In this document: positions 22,747 through 34,121 of the stretch, one piece after another
Layout of the letters: every line of letters starts with the position of its first letter
How positions within the stretch are numbered: the stretch's first letter is position 1
Origin: Pelobates cultripes
Lineage: Eukaryota > Chordata > Amphibia > Anura > Pelobatidae
Direction: 5' to 3'
Length of the DNA stretch: 64,000 nt
Assembly: GCA_933207985.1 (NCBI GenBank)
Contig: OW240916.1
Span: forward strand, 269,111,200 to 269,175,199
Position numbers and translations under genes: made by a program
The notes under the pieces: generated by a model
Told to the model about the DNA's origin: nothing
Databases searched by the model: none
The model's input: only the letters and a program-made list of their open reading frames with translations

Positions 22747-22861
22747 GTTACAAGCAGAAGTCAAGCCCATATCCAGTCACTACTTGGTCTATGGATGAGG
22801 ATTATCTAAAACAATTTAATGATTTTCACAAGAAACATAAGCAAGAATCCTTCACGGGCAG
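22747..22861 (+). CDS. UGT3A-like gene, unit A, exon 3
   Basis: 115 bases between a T-rich tract ending in AG and the donor GTTTGG. It begins with the last two bases of a codon and ends with two bases (AG), the same phases as unit B exon 3. It codes YKQKSSPYPVTTWSMDED and on to FTGR, which aligns with the region around residues 75-115 of UGT3A enzymes, in the N-terminal aglycone-binding half. No exon 1 or 2 for this unit is recognisable upstream, where Gypsy and CA-repeat DNA begins about 35 bases before the exon. Confidence 0.8.
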
Positions 22862-23023
22862 GTTTGGCTTTCAATTTTAATCTATGTTTTAAAAATCTGA
22901 ATGATTGATGATTATTTCATAATTTATAAATTCATAAAACTAAAACAATACTTTCAAATTAAAAGTGGTCCTTTCTGCTTTGTTTCCCAAAGGTTGTTTA
23001 TTTGACCATTCTTAGTCTCTTAC

Positions 23024-23994
23024 TGTGGCGGAGCCTGCACCAGGATTAACTGGTGCAGGACTCCTAACTTATAACATCTGCAAATGGGTTAATCACCCAC
23101 TGGCTTTTCCCTGCCCTCTCCACTTCCTTACTGCACTGAGCGCTCATTCTCCAACTCTCTGAGACTGCTGTAGGAGACATCTCAGTGAAACTAATGGCTG
23201 CTCCTACATCTACATTTTAAAACACAGGAGAGTGCTTTTTGGAGGGGAGGTAGGGAAGAGGGCAGTCTACAATCCAGGGGGAGTCCCCTTTCATAAGCCA
23301 GAATAGACGTTTTTGTTGGCCGGCAGCAACCTGGAGCTCTGTGCCGGATCAGGGTGTAACCTTGGTCCGATCAAACTTCACTCAACGATTTCTTTGGCTA
23401 AGTACATCCCATCCAATCTGGGCACTTTTTGGACACATTAAGTGGTGGAATTACTGCAGACGCAGGGGTCGCAGCTGCGACCAGGCCCGTCACCCTAGGG
23501 GGTCTGGCCTCCCTGTGGACCTCTACTACTGCGGTGACCAGCCGGCCATGTGTTGTGGCCCGGCCTGCATGGTAGAGCAGGGGCCATACATTAAGGGGCC
23601 CATCGGTTGGCTGATGCTGTTAGGGCCACCCAATGCTATGGATTTCCAGGGGGCTCGGTCAGCGCGTGTGTGATTGTGTGTGTGTGTCTTAATGTATGTG
23701 TGTATGTCTCTGTATGTATGTATGTGTGTGTGTTTGTATGTATGTGTGTGTGTGTCTCTGTATGTGTGTGTGTGTCTGGTTGTGTAAGTGTGTTTCTTTG
23801 CGGGTGCTGTAACCTATTGTCACAGTAGATGTCCCCCTGTAGTGATTGCCCCTATATATAGCTGTAGTTGTTGTACCCCACACTATGTCTTGTCTAGTCT
23901 TTGGGGAAGGGCTATAATCACTGATGTACGATTTTCTTCAGAAGGAAGGGTATACAGATGGAGGCACTTAGCCAGAGTATTGGGCTCCTTTACA
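23024..23994. mobile_element. Solo LTR, about 970 bp, in intron 3 of unit A
   Basis: It starts TGTGGCGGAGCC and ends GGCTCCTTTACA, with a 5-bp duplication CTTAC (23019-23023 and 23995-23999). Unit B has the uninterrupted site (TCTCTTACTATTAAC at about 54347). A TATATATA and CTTGTCTAGTCTTTGGGG near the right end fit a + strand Gypsy-like LTR. The middle holds a TG-rich array (23665-23790) and a GC-rich stretch that may be a nested hAT (from about 23440). Confidence 0.75.
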
Positions 23995-24833
23995 CTTACT
24001 ATTAACTTAAATAAATATTTTAGGCTGTGCTTGACCCATACTTACCCAGAAAATGCTTTAAAAATATACAGAAAAACTCTAAATTATGACGAGTAAAAAG
24101 TACAAACAGACATTTGAAGAGCCGGTATTTACTGTAAATTCCCCAGATTTTGCAGCTTCTGCATTTAGACCAAAATGAGGAAGTGACTTGGTCAGTCCCG
24201 ATGATCAGATATCTCCCTTTCTATGATAGTGCTAAGCTCATCCAATGAATCTCTGCTATCAGCCGAAGTACAAATCCCAGAAATCTAAGCCATCATCAAT
24301 TCAAGCACAATTGTCTCTTTTACCCAGAGAGATAGCCAAACTGTGATTTTGCACATGCTCAGTTAAAGGCTCTGTCTGCTGTTGTACTCTGCACAGTTCG
24401 CTAACTGAACTGGACTTATAACTAGTAACAGCTACAATGTGGCGTTGTTAATTTATAAAGCAGTTTAACTTATTTAATGAGAAAAAAGCAGTCCTGCTGA
24501 ATATACTACTAATCTTGTAAATCCCTGCTAGACATGATTTTAGAAAATAAGATCAGACCCAATAGATCGGTATAGCGGTTTCTTGATTGCTGGAGTCAGT
24601 TTCTTGTGTTGGTGTGTGGGGGGAATCTGTCTGAAGCTGAAGCTAACTTGAATAAGTTGTGCAGGTTTAGGATCTTGGAAGGTAAGGATTTATATATTTT
24701 TATGTTGTTTCTTTCTTTTTTTTTTAAATGGATTTTGAATATGAGATAATTTTACACAATTTTTTATCTTTTATGTTAATAGCATATCTGCTTTCATATA
24801 TCTTGGTGATATGTTGTCCCATTTTTTTTTCAG

Positions 24834-25368
24834 GAGTGGAATCCAGAGTTACTTAGACTTTATGGAACACTTATCATATCAGTGCAAACTCTCACTAAAC
24901 CAGTTGAATATTATGAAATCACTAAGGGATGAAAAGTTTGATATTGCTTTCATAGATGCACTCAATCCATGTACATTTCTTATCTCGGAGAAGTTAGGAT
25001 TACCGTACATTGCTTTTTTCCCTGGAATGTTTGCCAATGCTCCACATGTTGGATTGCCAACTCCATTGTCCTATGTCCCTTTATATCAGTCTCTACTCAG
25101 TGACCGCATGGACTTCTTTCAACGTATAAAGAATATTTTCATGTATATTGGTTCTCATGTGGTTCAGAAAAAAATTGAGGCAATATTCGAAGATGTCATT
25201 AATGAACATTTTCCTGTTGGATCCAGACCGGTCATTTCAGATCTATACTTAAAAGCTGAGCTATGGTTTTATAATGTGGATTTTACCATTGAATTTCCAC
25301 GCCCACTTCTGCCTCATGTTCATTACATTGGTGGCTTAATGGCAAAACCAGCAGAGCCAGTCTCACAG
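24834..25368 (+). CDS. UGT3A-like gene, unit A, exon 4
   Basis: A 535-base exon between TTTTTCAG and GTGAGT. The two bases AG from exon 3 plus G complete an Arg codon, then 178 codons run open to phase 0. It codes the bulk of the N-terminal acceptor-binding domain, with DEKFDIAFIDALNPCTFL, EKLGLPYIAFFPG, GLPTPLSYVPLYQSLL and HVHYIGGLMAKPAEPV. Glycosyltransferases of this family move a sugar from a UDP-sugar to small lipophilic molecules at the luminal side of the endoplasmic reticulum. The residues and the exon pattern fit UGT3A (seven coding exons) better than UGT1 or UGT2. The joined exons 3-7 are open, so the 3' half of unit A looks functional. Confidence 0.9.
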
Positions 25369-25455
25369 GTGAGTCGTTAATTTATCTGTAGCAGATCAAG
25401 TGTAGACTATCCAATTATAAAGCGATTTAATACCAGGGGCAATCATTATCTTGAT

Positions 25456-25914
25456 GGGAAGGTATGTCTTTTTGCTGATGATACTAAGATATGTAACAGG
25501 GTTGATGTTCCAGGAGGGATAAGCCAAATGGCAAATGATTTAGGTAAACTAGAAAAATGGTCAGACCTCTGACAACTGACATTTAATGTCAATAGGTGCA
25601 AGATAATGCATCTTGGGCGTAAAAACCCAAGGGCAGAGTACAGAATTTGATACAGTCCTAACCTCAACATCTAAGGAAAGGGGTTTAGGAGTAATTATTT
25701 AAGATGACTTAAAGGTAGGCAGACAATGTAATAAAGCTGCAGGAAATCCTAGCAGAATACTTGGTTGTATAGGCTGAGGTTTTAGCAGTATAAAGAGGGA
25801 AGTGCTCATGCCATTGTACACTGGTGAGACTTCACTTGGAGTATTGTACGCAGTACTTGAGATTGTATCTCCAGACGAATATTGATACTTTGGAAAAAGT
25901 TCAGAGAAGGGCTA
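25456..25914 (+). mobile_element. CR1-type LINE 3' fragment in intron 4 of unit A
   Basis: Translated with several stops and shifts, it shows the reverse transcriptase FADDTKICNRV, then NRCKIMHLGRKNP, the GLGVII.DDLKV phrase and AGNPSRILGCI, all typical of CR1 elements. It is absent from the matching intron of unit B, where 55160-55330 has other sequence. Confidence 0.8.
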
Positions 25915-26875
25915 TGTGACAAACAATGCCCTCCACAAACGTTTGCCACGAACTCCTGAAGGAGTGTGGAAGCTGGCCTCCTTCCCACCAACTATGGTTC
26001 AGGTGCTGAGATCCTGTTCGGGAGTTAACCTGCCCAGCATTCACCAGTGGCTTTCCCTCGGTGCCCCTGGTTCAGCACTTTCCCTTTCCCATATTGAACC
26101 AAACGCTAGCTCCCTGTCAGCCGTTCACACAAACAAACCCATTAATGGTCCCCAGCGTTACTTAGCCCCGACCGCTATAGAACTAATTTTGGCATGAGGA
26201 CTTCATGGTTCCCAGTCGTCTTGTTTTAGGTAGTTTGAGCCATGGGCCGACCCGCCAGGAAAGCACTTTTCGGAGGGAAGGTGAGATTAAGAGGAACAAA
26301 CTCTCCCTGAGAGCCAGGTGGAGTCTGGACAGGAGCTCCCGAAATCTGACTGGCCATGAGGGAAACATGAACAACTCAGGACAGCACTGTACATGAACTG
26401 GGAATACAAGACAAAATAAAACAAGACAAGGAGACCTAACTAAGTACTATATATGTAAAACTTGGAGATTTAGACATACATAAATGGCCAAGATGTCTGC
26501 AGCCCACCACTGCGCCAAAGTACTCCAATAATGGTGGGTCCTAACTGCCTAGATATGCATAACTAAATAAAAAATAAAACACACACAGTACTTACCTGCA
26601 AAGAAAGGGGCAGATAACATGAAACAACTGCCTGCAGGAATCAACTGAAACAAAAGGATTAATGGAAAAGGAAAGGGTGTGGCAACATAAAACAAACATA
26701 TAAAGGAATCCAGGAGACTGGGAATTTCAGGAACGGAATGAACCCAGAAAACCGAGCATAAAGAAAACCAGACACAGAATAAAAAAACAGAAAAACTAAA
26801 CAAGAATTGTAAAAAGAGTACTGGATATAAGAAGCCAAGGCCAGACATCTCTGCAGAACAGAAAAGGATGTGACA
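25915..26875 (-). mobile_element. LTR-like element in intron 4 of unit A
   Basis: Its ends read TGTGACAAAC and GGATGTGACA. Positions about 26400-26850 match, in inverse orientation, 38641-38880 plus 41454-41720. No 5-bp target duplication is seen (GGCTA versus ATTTG), so this end may have been joined to the CR1 fragment by recombination. There is no coding region. Confidence 0.55.
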
Positions 26876-27500
26876 ATTTGTTACTGCCATTGTAGCTCAA
26901 GAAAGGCTTGCCGAACCTCAAACTACTCTAAATCTGTCTTATTTTTTTTATACTGCGATGACAATATACTACAATTAAAGGTGTCCATTAAATAAATTGA
27001 TGCATAGTAAAGCATAGGTGTCAGGTATCACCCAGTTTTGGCACTGTTTTCCTTAAAGATTTAATTATGTAGCAATGCTTAGAACATCTTACTCAGCTGC
27101 AGAGGTCTAGTGGTATTTCTCCTCCTTTTTCTTTCCCCTTCCTTTCCTATATGATGCCCCTCTTACATACTCACCTAGTAAACTCATTCACCCTAGCCTA
27201 TCTTCTATGTAACGACATGTCCAGACTTTTGACCTGAAACCTGTGTGATCATTACTTATGGTTTGTTAACTTGATGACCTATTGTATTTCACTATCTTTA
27301 CCGGGTGGGAATTTCTGACCCATTTCCCTTTCTCTTTGTACCTATTTCATTATGTTATCTTTATGATGTTTTAGATGCAATATCAAATTCAAATTCCAAA
27401 TAAAGAATTATAAATATATAAATAAATAAAGACGAAGCTCTGTGCAACCTAAAGCATTTTATGGGTCCCATGTTTTTCCTTGTTTTTATGTTTTCTGTAG

Positions 27501-27732
27501 GAATTGGAAGATTTTATTTCCCAATCAGGTGAATCTGGCTTTATTGTTGTGTCCATGGGATCAATGTTAGATTCATGCCCTGTGGAGGAACTTTTACAGG
27601 AAATGAACAAAGGTTTTGCACAAATTCCTCAAAAAGTTATTTGGCGATATAAAAGGTCATTGTGGCCCAATGACTTGGAAATTGCCCCAAATGTCAAGCT
27701 CATGGAGTGGATTTCCCAGAACGATCTTATAG
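27501..27732 (+). CDS. UGT3A-like gene, unit A, exon 5
   Basis: 232 bases between TTCTGTAG and GTAAAG, phase 0 to phase 1. It codes ELEDFISQSGESGFIVVSMG and on to WISQNDLI, the start of the C-terminal UDP-sugar-binding domain. The GSM and WISQ segments are conserved in UGTs. It differs from the unit B exon by only a few bases. Confidence 0.9.
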
Positions 27733-27878
27733 GTAAAGAATAATGCAGACAATACTACTACTGTACAAAGCACAACAAATCAAAGTACTTTCTGGGTCTC
27801 TTGTATAAGAAAATGCAGAGTGTATTCACAAATATAACACATTAAGAAGCAACTTCACGTGAAAAACATTAAATCTAT

Positions 27879-27958
27879 TTAACCCCTTAAGGACCAAACT
27901 TCAGGAATAAAAGGGAATCATGACATGTCACACATGTCATGTGTCCTTAAGGGGTTAA
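27879..27958. mobile_element. Palindromic TTAA MITE, 80 bp
   Basis: TTAACCCCTTAAGGACC ... GTCCTTAAGGGGTTAA, with TTAA at both ends and a nearly palindromic body. Unit B lacks it in the same intron. It is the half-length form of the element at 52728-52871. Confidence 0.8.
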
Positions 27959-28116
27959 ACAGGTTACCTGAGATAAGTGACTTTAAATGATATGTGATGG
28001 CTTTAATACCTTTCAGCCCTCACCGTGCCACTTCATCTCTGTAGATTATTTCCGCCAATCCAATGTTTCTCCATAGGGAAACATTAAGCGGCTAGTCTGA
28101 GTGCCTATAGAGTCCC

Positions 28117-28646
28117 TTAAAAGGGATACTTCACAGTCTAAATAAAAACAATAAATGTTTAGTTGATAAAACTAAAACAGTTTTCAAAAGCTGTAGATGT
28201 CTTGTCTGAAGCCTCCACATTCTCGAATGGTTTAACCCAAAGGTCTGTGCTCCAATGTCAAATCTCCTTGCCTCTCTGGCCTTCTGTTTTCTCCAAATTA
28301 TCCTGTCATTGGTGTTGTTGATTGGCTGAGTCATTCAATCAATGACTCCACATTCATAAAACTGACTGGAAAATGTATGTTTCTTTTCAAGCTAGTTTTA
28401 TGAATGGGGAGTCACTGATTGGCTGAGAGCATCAGCTGACTGCTCTCAGCCAATCCGCAGCACTGTAGTCTGATTGTGCAAAAGCCTTCTGGTTTTCCAA
28501 TTTTGACAAAATGGAAGGACAGAAAGGCAGGGAGATTCGGCAATGGAACACAGACTTCGGGGTTAAACCATTCGAGCACAGTTTAACTCCTGAAGGTGAG
28601 CCATAATTTTGATGAAGTTGTTATGGTGCCCAGAGTGTTCCTTTAA
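28117..28646. mobile_element. TTAA-flanked MITE, 530 bp
   Basis: It starts TTAAAAGGGATACTTCACAG and ends AGAGTGTTCCTTTAA. The TTAA borders and AAAGGRNCACT-like ends match others in the window. Unit B has no insertion at the matching point after GTGCCTATAGAGTC. There is no ORF of note. Confidence 0.7.
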
Positions 28647-29507
28647 GATAATGTTACAATTTGAATGTCAGAACAGCTTAGTTTGAAAAAAGTATGAAAT
28701 GCAGAGGAATACCTGTCATATTGAATGTTGCAGTAATCCAGAGTGGGACATTATTAAGAAACGGACACAAATAAAACATTTTTATTAAGTTCCATTGTAG
28801 GGAAATAAAAAGCTTTAGACTGCATGCACTGTCCCTTATCTTGTAATATTTCAAACAGGGTCAGAAATGTTAGTATAAAAGCAAAATAGCATCCTTGTCA
28901 CTTACAGTAGTGGTGACAACAAAATAAATTAGCAAACATGGTCATATACCTTGCTTTTAGGCATTTGCAAGAACCCTGAAGGCATTACTAGCAGTGCAAC
29001 TTACTAAAAATGGCAACAGAATGTAAAAATAATGTTTATGCATAATGTCACATACAGTTAACACAGTTAAATCTTATATTTGTAAAGTAAAGGTATGTGA
29101 AACTACTACAATAATCTTTAATAATCTCTGGAATGCTATTGTAATGCTTACAGTAAAAATAGTCCATTCGCTCCTCCCCCTCCCTGACTGTAGGAATGAG
29201 ATGACTTATTGAAACTTCCTGTCCTGTTTGGAAGTAGAGAGTGAACTGACATTTTCAGCAAATTGAAGGACATATATCAGTGACTAATGGCTTATGATAG
29301 AGAAATTTGTTCCTCTACTGGTTGGTAATCATTTTTAGAGTATAAATGAGGGCAAGTGAAGCTTTATGGATTAAATTTCATATACCAAAATACAGAAAAC
29401 AAAACATTTAGTGAATCAGATAAGCTCCATGGAATATGTGGCCAAATGGGACCTTACATTTTATGTTTAAACAACCCAGTAATTTTTCTTTTGCTGATCA
29501 TTTACAG

Positions 29508-29727
29508 GACATCCTAAAGCACGTCTTCTGGTGACTCATGGAGGAATGAATAGTTTGATGGAAGCTATATATCATGGTGTTCCGATGTTGGGAATTCCTC
29601 TTTTTGGAGATCAGTGTGATAATATGGTTCGAGTAAAGGCCAAACAGATGGGAACATTTATCCCAGTTATTGAAATTAAGGCAGAACATTTTTCAAACAC
29701 TATCAGACATATAATAGAAAACCCAAG
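29508..29727 (+). CDS. UGT3A-like gene, unit A, exon 6 (signature exon)
   Basis: 220 bases between TTTACAG and GTAGGT, phase 1 to phase 2. With the end of exon 5 it codes the UGT signature: HPKARLLVTHGGMNSLMEAI, GVPMLGIPLFGDQ and NMVRVKAKQMG. The HGG and GDQ residues bind the UDP-sugar. The residue before GDQ is Phe; in human UGT3A enzymes, as I recall, Asn here goes with UDP-GlcNAc use (UGT3A1) and Phe with other sugars (UGT3A2), so a UGT3A2-like donor choice is inferred. The frame is intact, unlike unit B. Confidence 0.9.
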
Positions 29728-30430
29728 GTAGGTCTCTTGATATAACTTCTGAACTTATTCATCTCATTGTTCCTTTTGGGTGAATTTATTCAAATCAAGA
29801 TATCAATGGTTTTAGCTTTGCCTATATGGTTTAATATGAATTGCGCTACAAACTTAAAAGATAGTTGCTTAATGATACAACATGGTACTTTGTTTATTCA
29901 GTAGGTATTGAAACTGGCGTGATGGAGATTAAGGGGTCATGATGACAGGTGTGAGGAATTTGAGTAGTTTAAGATTATTTGGGAGGCTGATCCCTAATAT
30001 GTTTGTCTTAGAATGGACCAAATGGTGTCAAATGCTGAATCAGAAATATATCAATCTCTATCTATTCTTGTGATGGAATTATTAAACACTGATGGGGTCT
30101 ATCCAGTGAGTTTCTAAGTTTAGATTGAAATAAGTCAAGAAAGAACATGTTTGATTTGGATAATGTTCTATTGCAGATATTTTAACCTAACATTTGAAAT
30201 TCCTCAATCAATTACCAACAATTCTGGGTTAATGATCAACTCTGTCTGTGCCTCTAAAGAAATGCACTCAAACTACCTGTGTTATCACCACATGAGAAAA
30301 TCTAGTGTGTGGCATTATGAGAAATGTGAAATATATGTTTTAATAGATGTAATAAAATTATTAAGAGCTACATCGCCACTAAAATTATTACTTTCAAGTT
30401 TAAGCCTCATATTAACAAATGTGAGTATGT

Positions 30431-31222
30431 TTAATCCTTTCCGGTACTATGTCAGAATTATCCGACAACATACTTTACGTCTTGTGGTCCAACGCAGGAT
30501 TTTCCCAGAAAAGTACCTCCGAATGTGAGTCTAAGTGCCGAACGCCAGGTGCCCAAAGTGCACGAATGTACCTGTTCGCATCACTCGCATTCGCTCGAGT
30601 GCAAATGCTAGGGAATATTAAAGAGGTGAACAGCACGCATGCAAACCTGAATTCATATGGAAAAGTCAGAGAAATGGTGCAATGAAAGTTTTATTCTGAG
30701 GAAGAATTAGCCAGAATATTAGAACAGGGTAATTCTGACAATGATTTCAGTGATGATGATGATTATAACCCCAGTAATTCAGATTCAAGTGACAGAGAAG
30801 ATAAAAATTTCAGTGATGAAAATGTTTCGGATGAAAATAAACATGTTGAGGATAAACATGTACCTGCTGAAAGTGTGACAAATAAAATAAATAATTGGGA
30901 AAGGTACCTTACTAATGGTCATAATTTTCAAACACACCTTTTTACAGTTCCCAAACCAGGAATTCAAATAAAAAATTATGTGAAAGAAAAATTGATTATT
31001 TTTTTTTGTCAGTTTTGTACTAGCTAGCTACTAATTGGAATACTTTGATTTTGACTGAAATAAAAGCTTTTCTGGGCGTTATAATGAAAGTCTCTAAATT
31101 CAAAATCAAAGTTTATAGAGTTGTCATATAAAATTTAAAGTATGTTTGTTTGCTTTTTCCCAAATAATAAATAACACTTGCTTAAGAACTTAGTGAAAAT
31201 GGATTGGACCACAAAGGGTTAA
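30431..31222 (+). mobile_element. piggyBac-like remnant in intron 6 of unit A
   Basis: TTAA borders with ends TTAATCCTTTCCGG and, inverted, TTAACCCTTTGTGG. Between 30677 and about 31000 a broken frame codes an acidic stretch (EEELARILEQGNSDNDFSDD), then LFTVPKPGIQIKNYVKEK, resembling the N-terminal part of piggyBac-family transposases. The catalytic part is absent. The element is a deletion derivative. Confidence 0.6.
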
Positions 31223-31938
31223 ATTAATAATACAATAGTAATCAAATATACAACATATTTTCCTTTATCACCACTGTATACTGAGAACATGGGGTCAGGA
31301 TCATCAACTATTTGATATGTGAGTCTGAGCTCCTGCTTAACTTGGGGAATTGAAGAACCTTTCTTTTTAATTCTTCACTCGTTGTTGCCTTGACTCTCTT
31401 GATTTTATATATTTTTTTTAGAACCCATTGCCCTGCACATGAGCGAATTTTCACTCAATAACCGCAGACATAGATTGAAAATACAAATCAACGATATTAT
31501 AAAATAAGAAAAAAAAAATCTGTAGTTGAAGGATCTCAACTGCATCTCATCTCAATTAAGTGATCTGGGTGCATGGGCCCTGTAGCTTTAACCCTGGAAT
31601 GCAAAATATGTATAAATAAATAAATTGCAGTTTTGTAGAAATTGCAATGTTTCTATTGTAGGGTGAGATACATCTCTAGCACTGCTTTCCTAGACTAGAG
31701 ACGCTTAGAAGCCAACCAATCACCATGCTCTGATAGACAGGTCTCGCTATACATAATATAGGTGAGAAGAGATCTTAAATGCGATCTGGAATCATTGTAC
31801 CCCTACTGATTTGTAGGAAGCAGTTTTTATTTCCTATTAATAACCCATAAATGCATGAAATTGTATGACACTAAGGTCACTTTGGTTCAAGGAGTTGCTT
31901 TAGGATTTGGTGTGATTGCCTCACTATCTAACAATGTT

Positions 31939-32469
31939 CAATGGCGGAACTACAACGGTCACGCGGTGTAACCGCTTAAACATTTTGCATGTGTGTGTGT
32001 TAGTGTATGTGTGTCTGTATGTATGTCTGTGTGTGTCTGTATGTATGTGTGTATATGTTGGTATGTGTATGTGTCTCTGTATGTGTGTCTGCATGTGTGT
32101 GTGTCTGTATGTGTCTCTCTGTGAATGTGTGTCTGTGTGAGTTTGTATGTATGTGTCTGTGTGTGTTTGTATGTATGTGTGTGTGTCAACATGTCTGTGT
32201 GTATGTATGTCTGTATGTATGGGTCTCTGTGTATGTGTGTCTGTATGTATGTGTGTGTTTGTGTGTCTGTGTGTATGTGTTTCTGTATGTATGTGTGCCT
32301 GTGTGTGTGTGTGTCTGTGTGTGTGTCTGCATGTGTATCTGTTTGTCTTAATGTGTGGGGGATGCGGGGACAAGTGTGGCGTTGGGACGTATGGGGTGGG
32401 GGATAAGTGTATGGGGGGATCCCAGGGCAATTTTCGCACCGGGGCCCGTGGTTTTTAGTTACACCTCTG
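31939..32469. mobile_element. Non-autonomous hAT, 531 bp, with TG array
   Basis: Ends CAATGGCGGAACTA and, inverted, CAGAGGTGTAACTA; 8-bp duplication ACAATGTT at 31931-31938 and 32470-32477. Unit B has a single ACAATGTT at the same place (near 58722). Most of the element (31985-32350) is a TG/TCTG/TATG array. All long ORFs here on both strands are products of that array. Confidence 0.85.
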
Positions 32470-32643
32470 ACAATGTTGTATTATACATAAGAAAGTCCGT
32501 ACTACAAAAGAGATTGATAATTTATATTTTCACAGATAGTGATAAATATTATTAGTTGGTACACAGAGTTTTGTATAGAAAACATGATTTTCAAGGTAAC
32601 AGTTATTCTTTCATTCAGTTTTATTTTCTATATGTATCAACAG

Positions 32644-32920
32644 CTACAAGTCCTCAGCAATGAAGTTCAGTTTGATCCACAAGTCTCAACCGTTTCCCCC
32701 AGACCAGACATTAGTGCGATGGGTGGAGCATATCATCCAGTCTGGAGGAGGCAGTCACCTACGCCCCTATTCTTTCCAACAGCCGTGGTACCAGCAATTT
32801 CTGTTGGACATCATCTTATTTATCACCATCTGTCTTGTTCTTTTCATTTACATTGCTGTAAAAATAATCAAATTTGTCGTAGGAAAACTGTATTCTACTG
32901 GGAAACAAAAACAAAGCTAA
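32644..32920 (+). CDS. UGT3A-like gene, unit A, exon 7 (last coding exon)
   Basis: Starts after ATCAACAG and ends with TAA. It completes the Ser codon left by exon 6 and codes YKSSAMKFSLIHKSQPFPPD, then VRWVEHIIQSGGGSHLRPYS, QQPWYQQ and a hydrophobic membrane anchor (LLDIILFITICLVLFIYIAV). The protein ends KQKQS, a KxKxx di-lysine signal that keeps such proteins in the endoplasmic reticulum. This matches the usual UGT C-terminus, so the protein would be a type I membrane enzyme if the 5' exons exist. Confidence 0.9.
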
Positions 32921-33294
32921 CATTTGTAAAACAATTATATTGTTCACGCATCATTTTAACACCATTTAATGGAAAAAATATTCTTAAAAGAGTTAATACC
33001 TGGCCTTCTGTTTGCTCTGATCATCATTTTTTAAAAGGTAAAACAATTGTTAAATGCTGCAGAAAATGCACTGGAATTTGTTACAGAACAGTACTGTAAT
33101 TATTATGAATTCAAGAGAAAATACGCAAATGGTTTACAAAGTGGATTCTCTAATGGAGACCTACATAAAGGCATAACTAAAGGCAAACATTTTGGACAGC
33201 AGCCTTTTCCAATGCAAAATATATCAAATGTTTGCTATGTGTTATACTCTTCAAATATATGAAGGGTTGCACAAGTGAGTCCACTTTGCAAACA

Positions 33295-34020
33295 TCTGAG
33301 CCTCAGCACAATCTTTTCTCTTGAATTTACTACATTCCGAAAGGAACTAGTGGCAACTGTTAGTACCACATTGTGGCTAAAGGGGTTGATTAAGATTTAC
33401 TTTTTGTTTGTTTTCGTCACCTGTATGTCAAGCTGAAAAACCCCAAATATGAAACTTTGCACTATTGGTGGTTTAATCGCTTAGGGACAGAAGCAATTGT
33501 ACATGTTCTGACCAAAACAAAACCTGGAACTTGCGCTATATATATGTTCAATCATAATTTACCTCTTTCATATTAAGTGCACCCAGACTTATTACATATC
33601 ATTTTTTTCAGGGAAAATAGGACTTTCATTTAACATCAAATATTTAGCTATGAAACATAATTTAATATGAATAAAATATAAAAATATTTGAAATATTGAG
33701 AAATGTTATTTTCTTAGTTCTGCATGGTATTTTAACTGTGAATGTCATAATACTGTTACCTTTTACTACAATAAAATACACATATTTTTCCTCAGCAATG
33801 TCTCACAAATATAACAGTACCACTTATGTCCAGGTTCTATGTGGTTTTGAAAAGTTACAGGATCAAATAAATAGCTTACCCCTTTTCAGTTTTTATACAT
33901 TGAAATTTGACAGATTGGTTTGCGGGCCTATGTTGCCTTTGAGACCGTATGGCAGCCCAGGAATAAAAATTACCCAGGGTATTTATAATGGGTTATGTCC
34001 AGTCTTTTTCAGAAGCCACT
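33295..34020. repeat. Duplicated 3' flank of UGT unit A
   Basis: Co-linear with 463-720 plus 1637-3140 (unit 0) and 59580-59780 (unit B). Landmarks are GTGGCAACTGTTAG, ACATGTTCTGACCAAAAC, ATGAAACATAATTTAATATG and CGTATGGCAGCCCAGGAAT. It holds the 3' untranslated and downstream region. I see no other gene. Confidence 0.8.
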
Positions 34021-34121
34021 TAGTCACAATCTATGTATATATATATATATCAAAAACCAAACTGGTTATTTTGGGGGAAAATTGTGATTGAAAACCCCTT
34101 CCACCTGAAGTCAGTGGATAG

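Noticed and set aside
31924..32458. Cys/Val- or His/Thr-rich ORFs on both strands
   Set aside because: Artefacts of the TG array in the hAT at 31939-32469. The same holds for 62229-62860.
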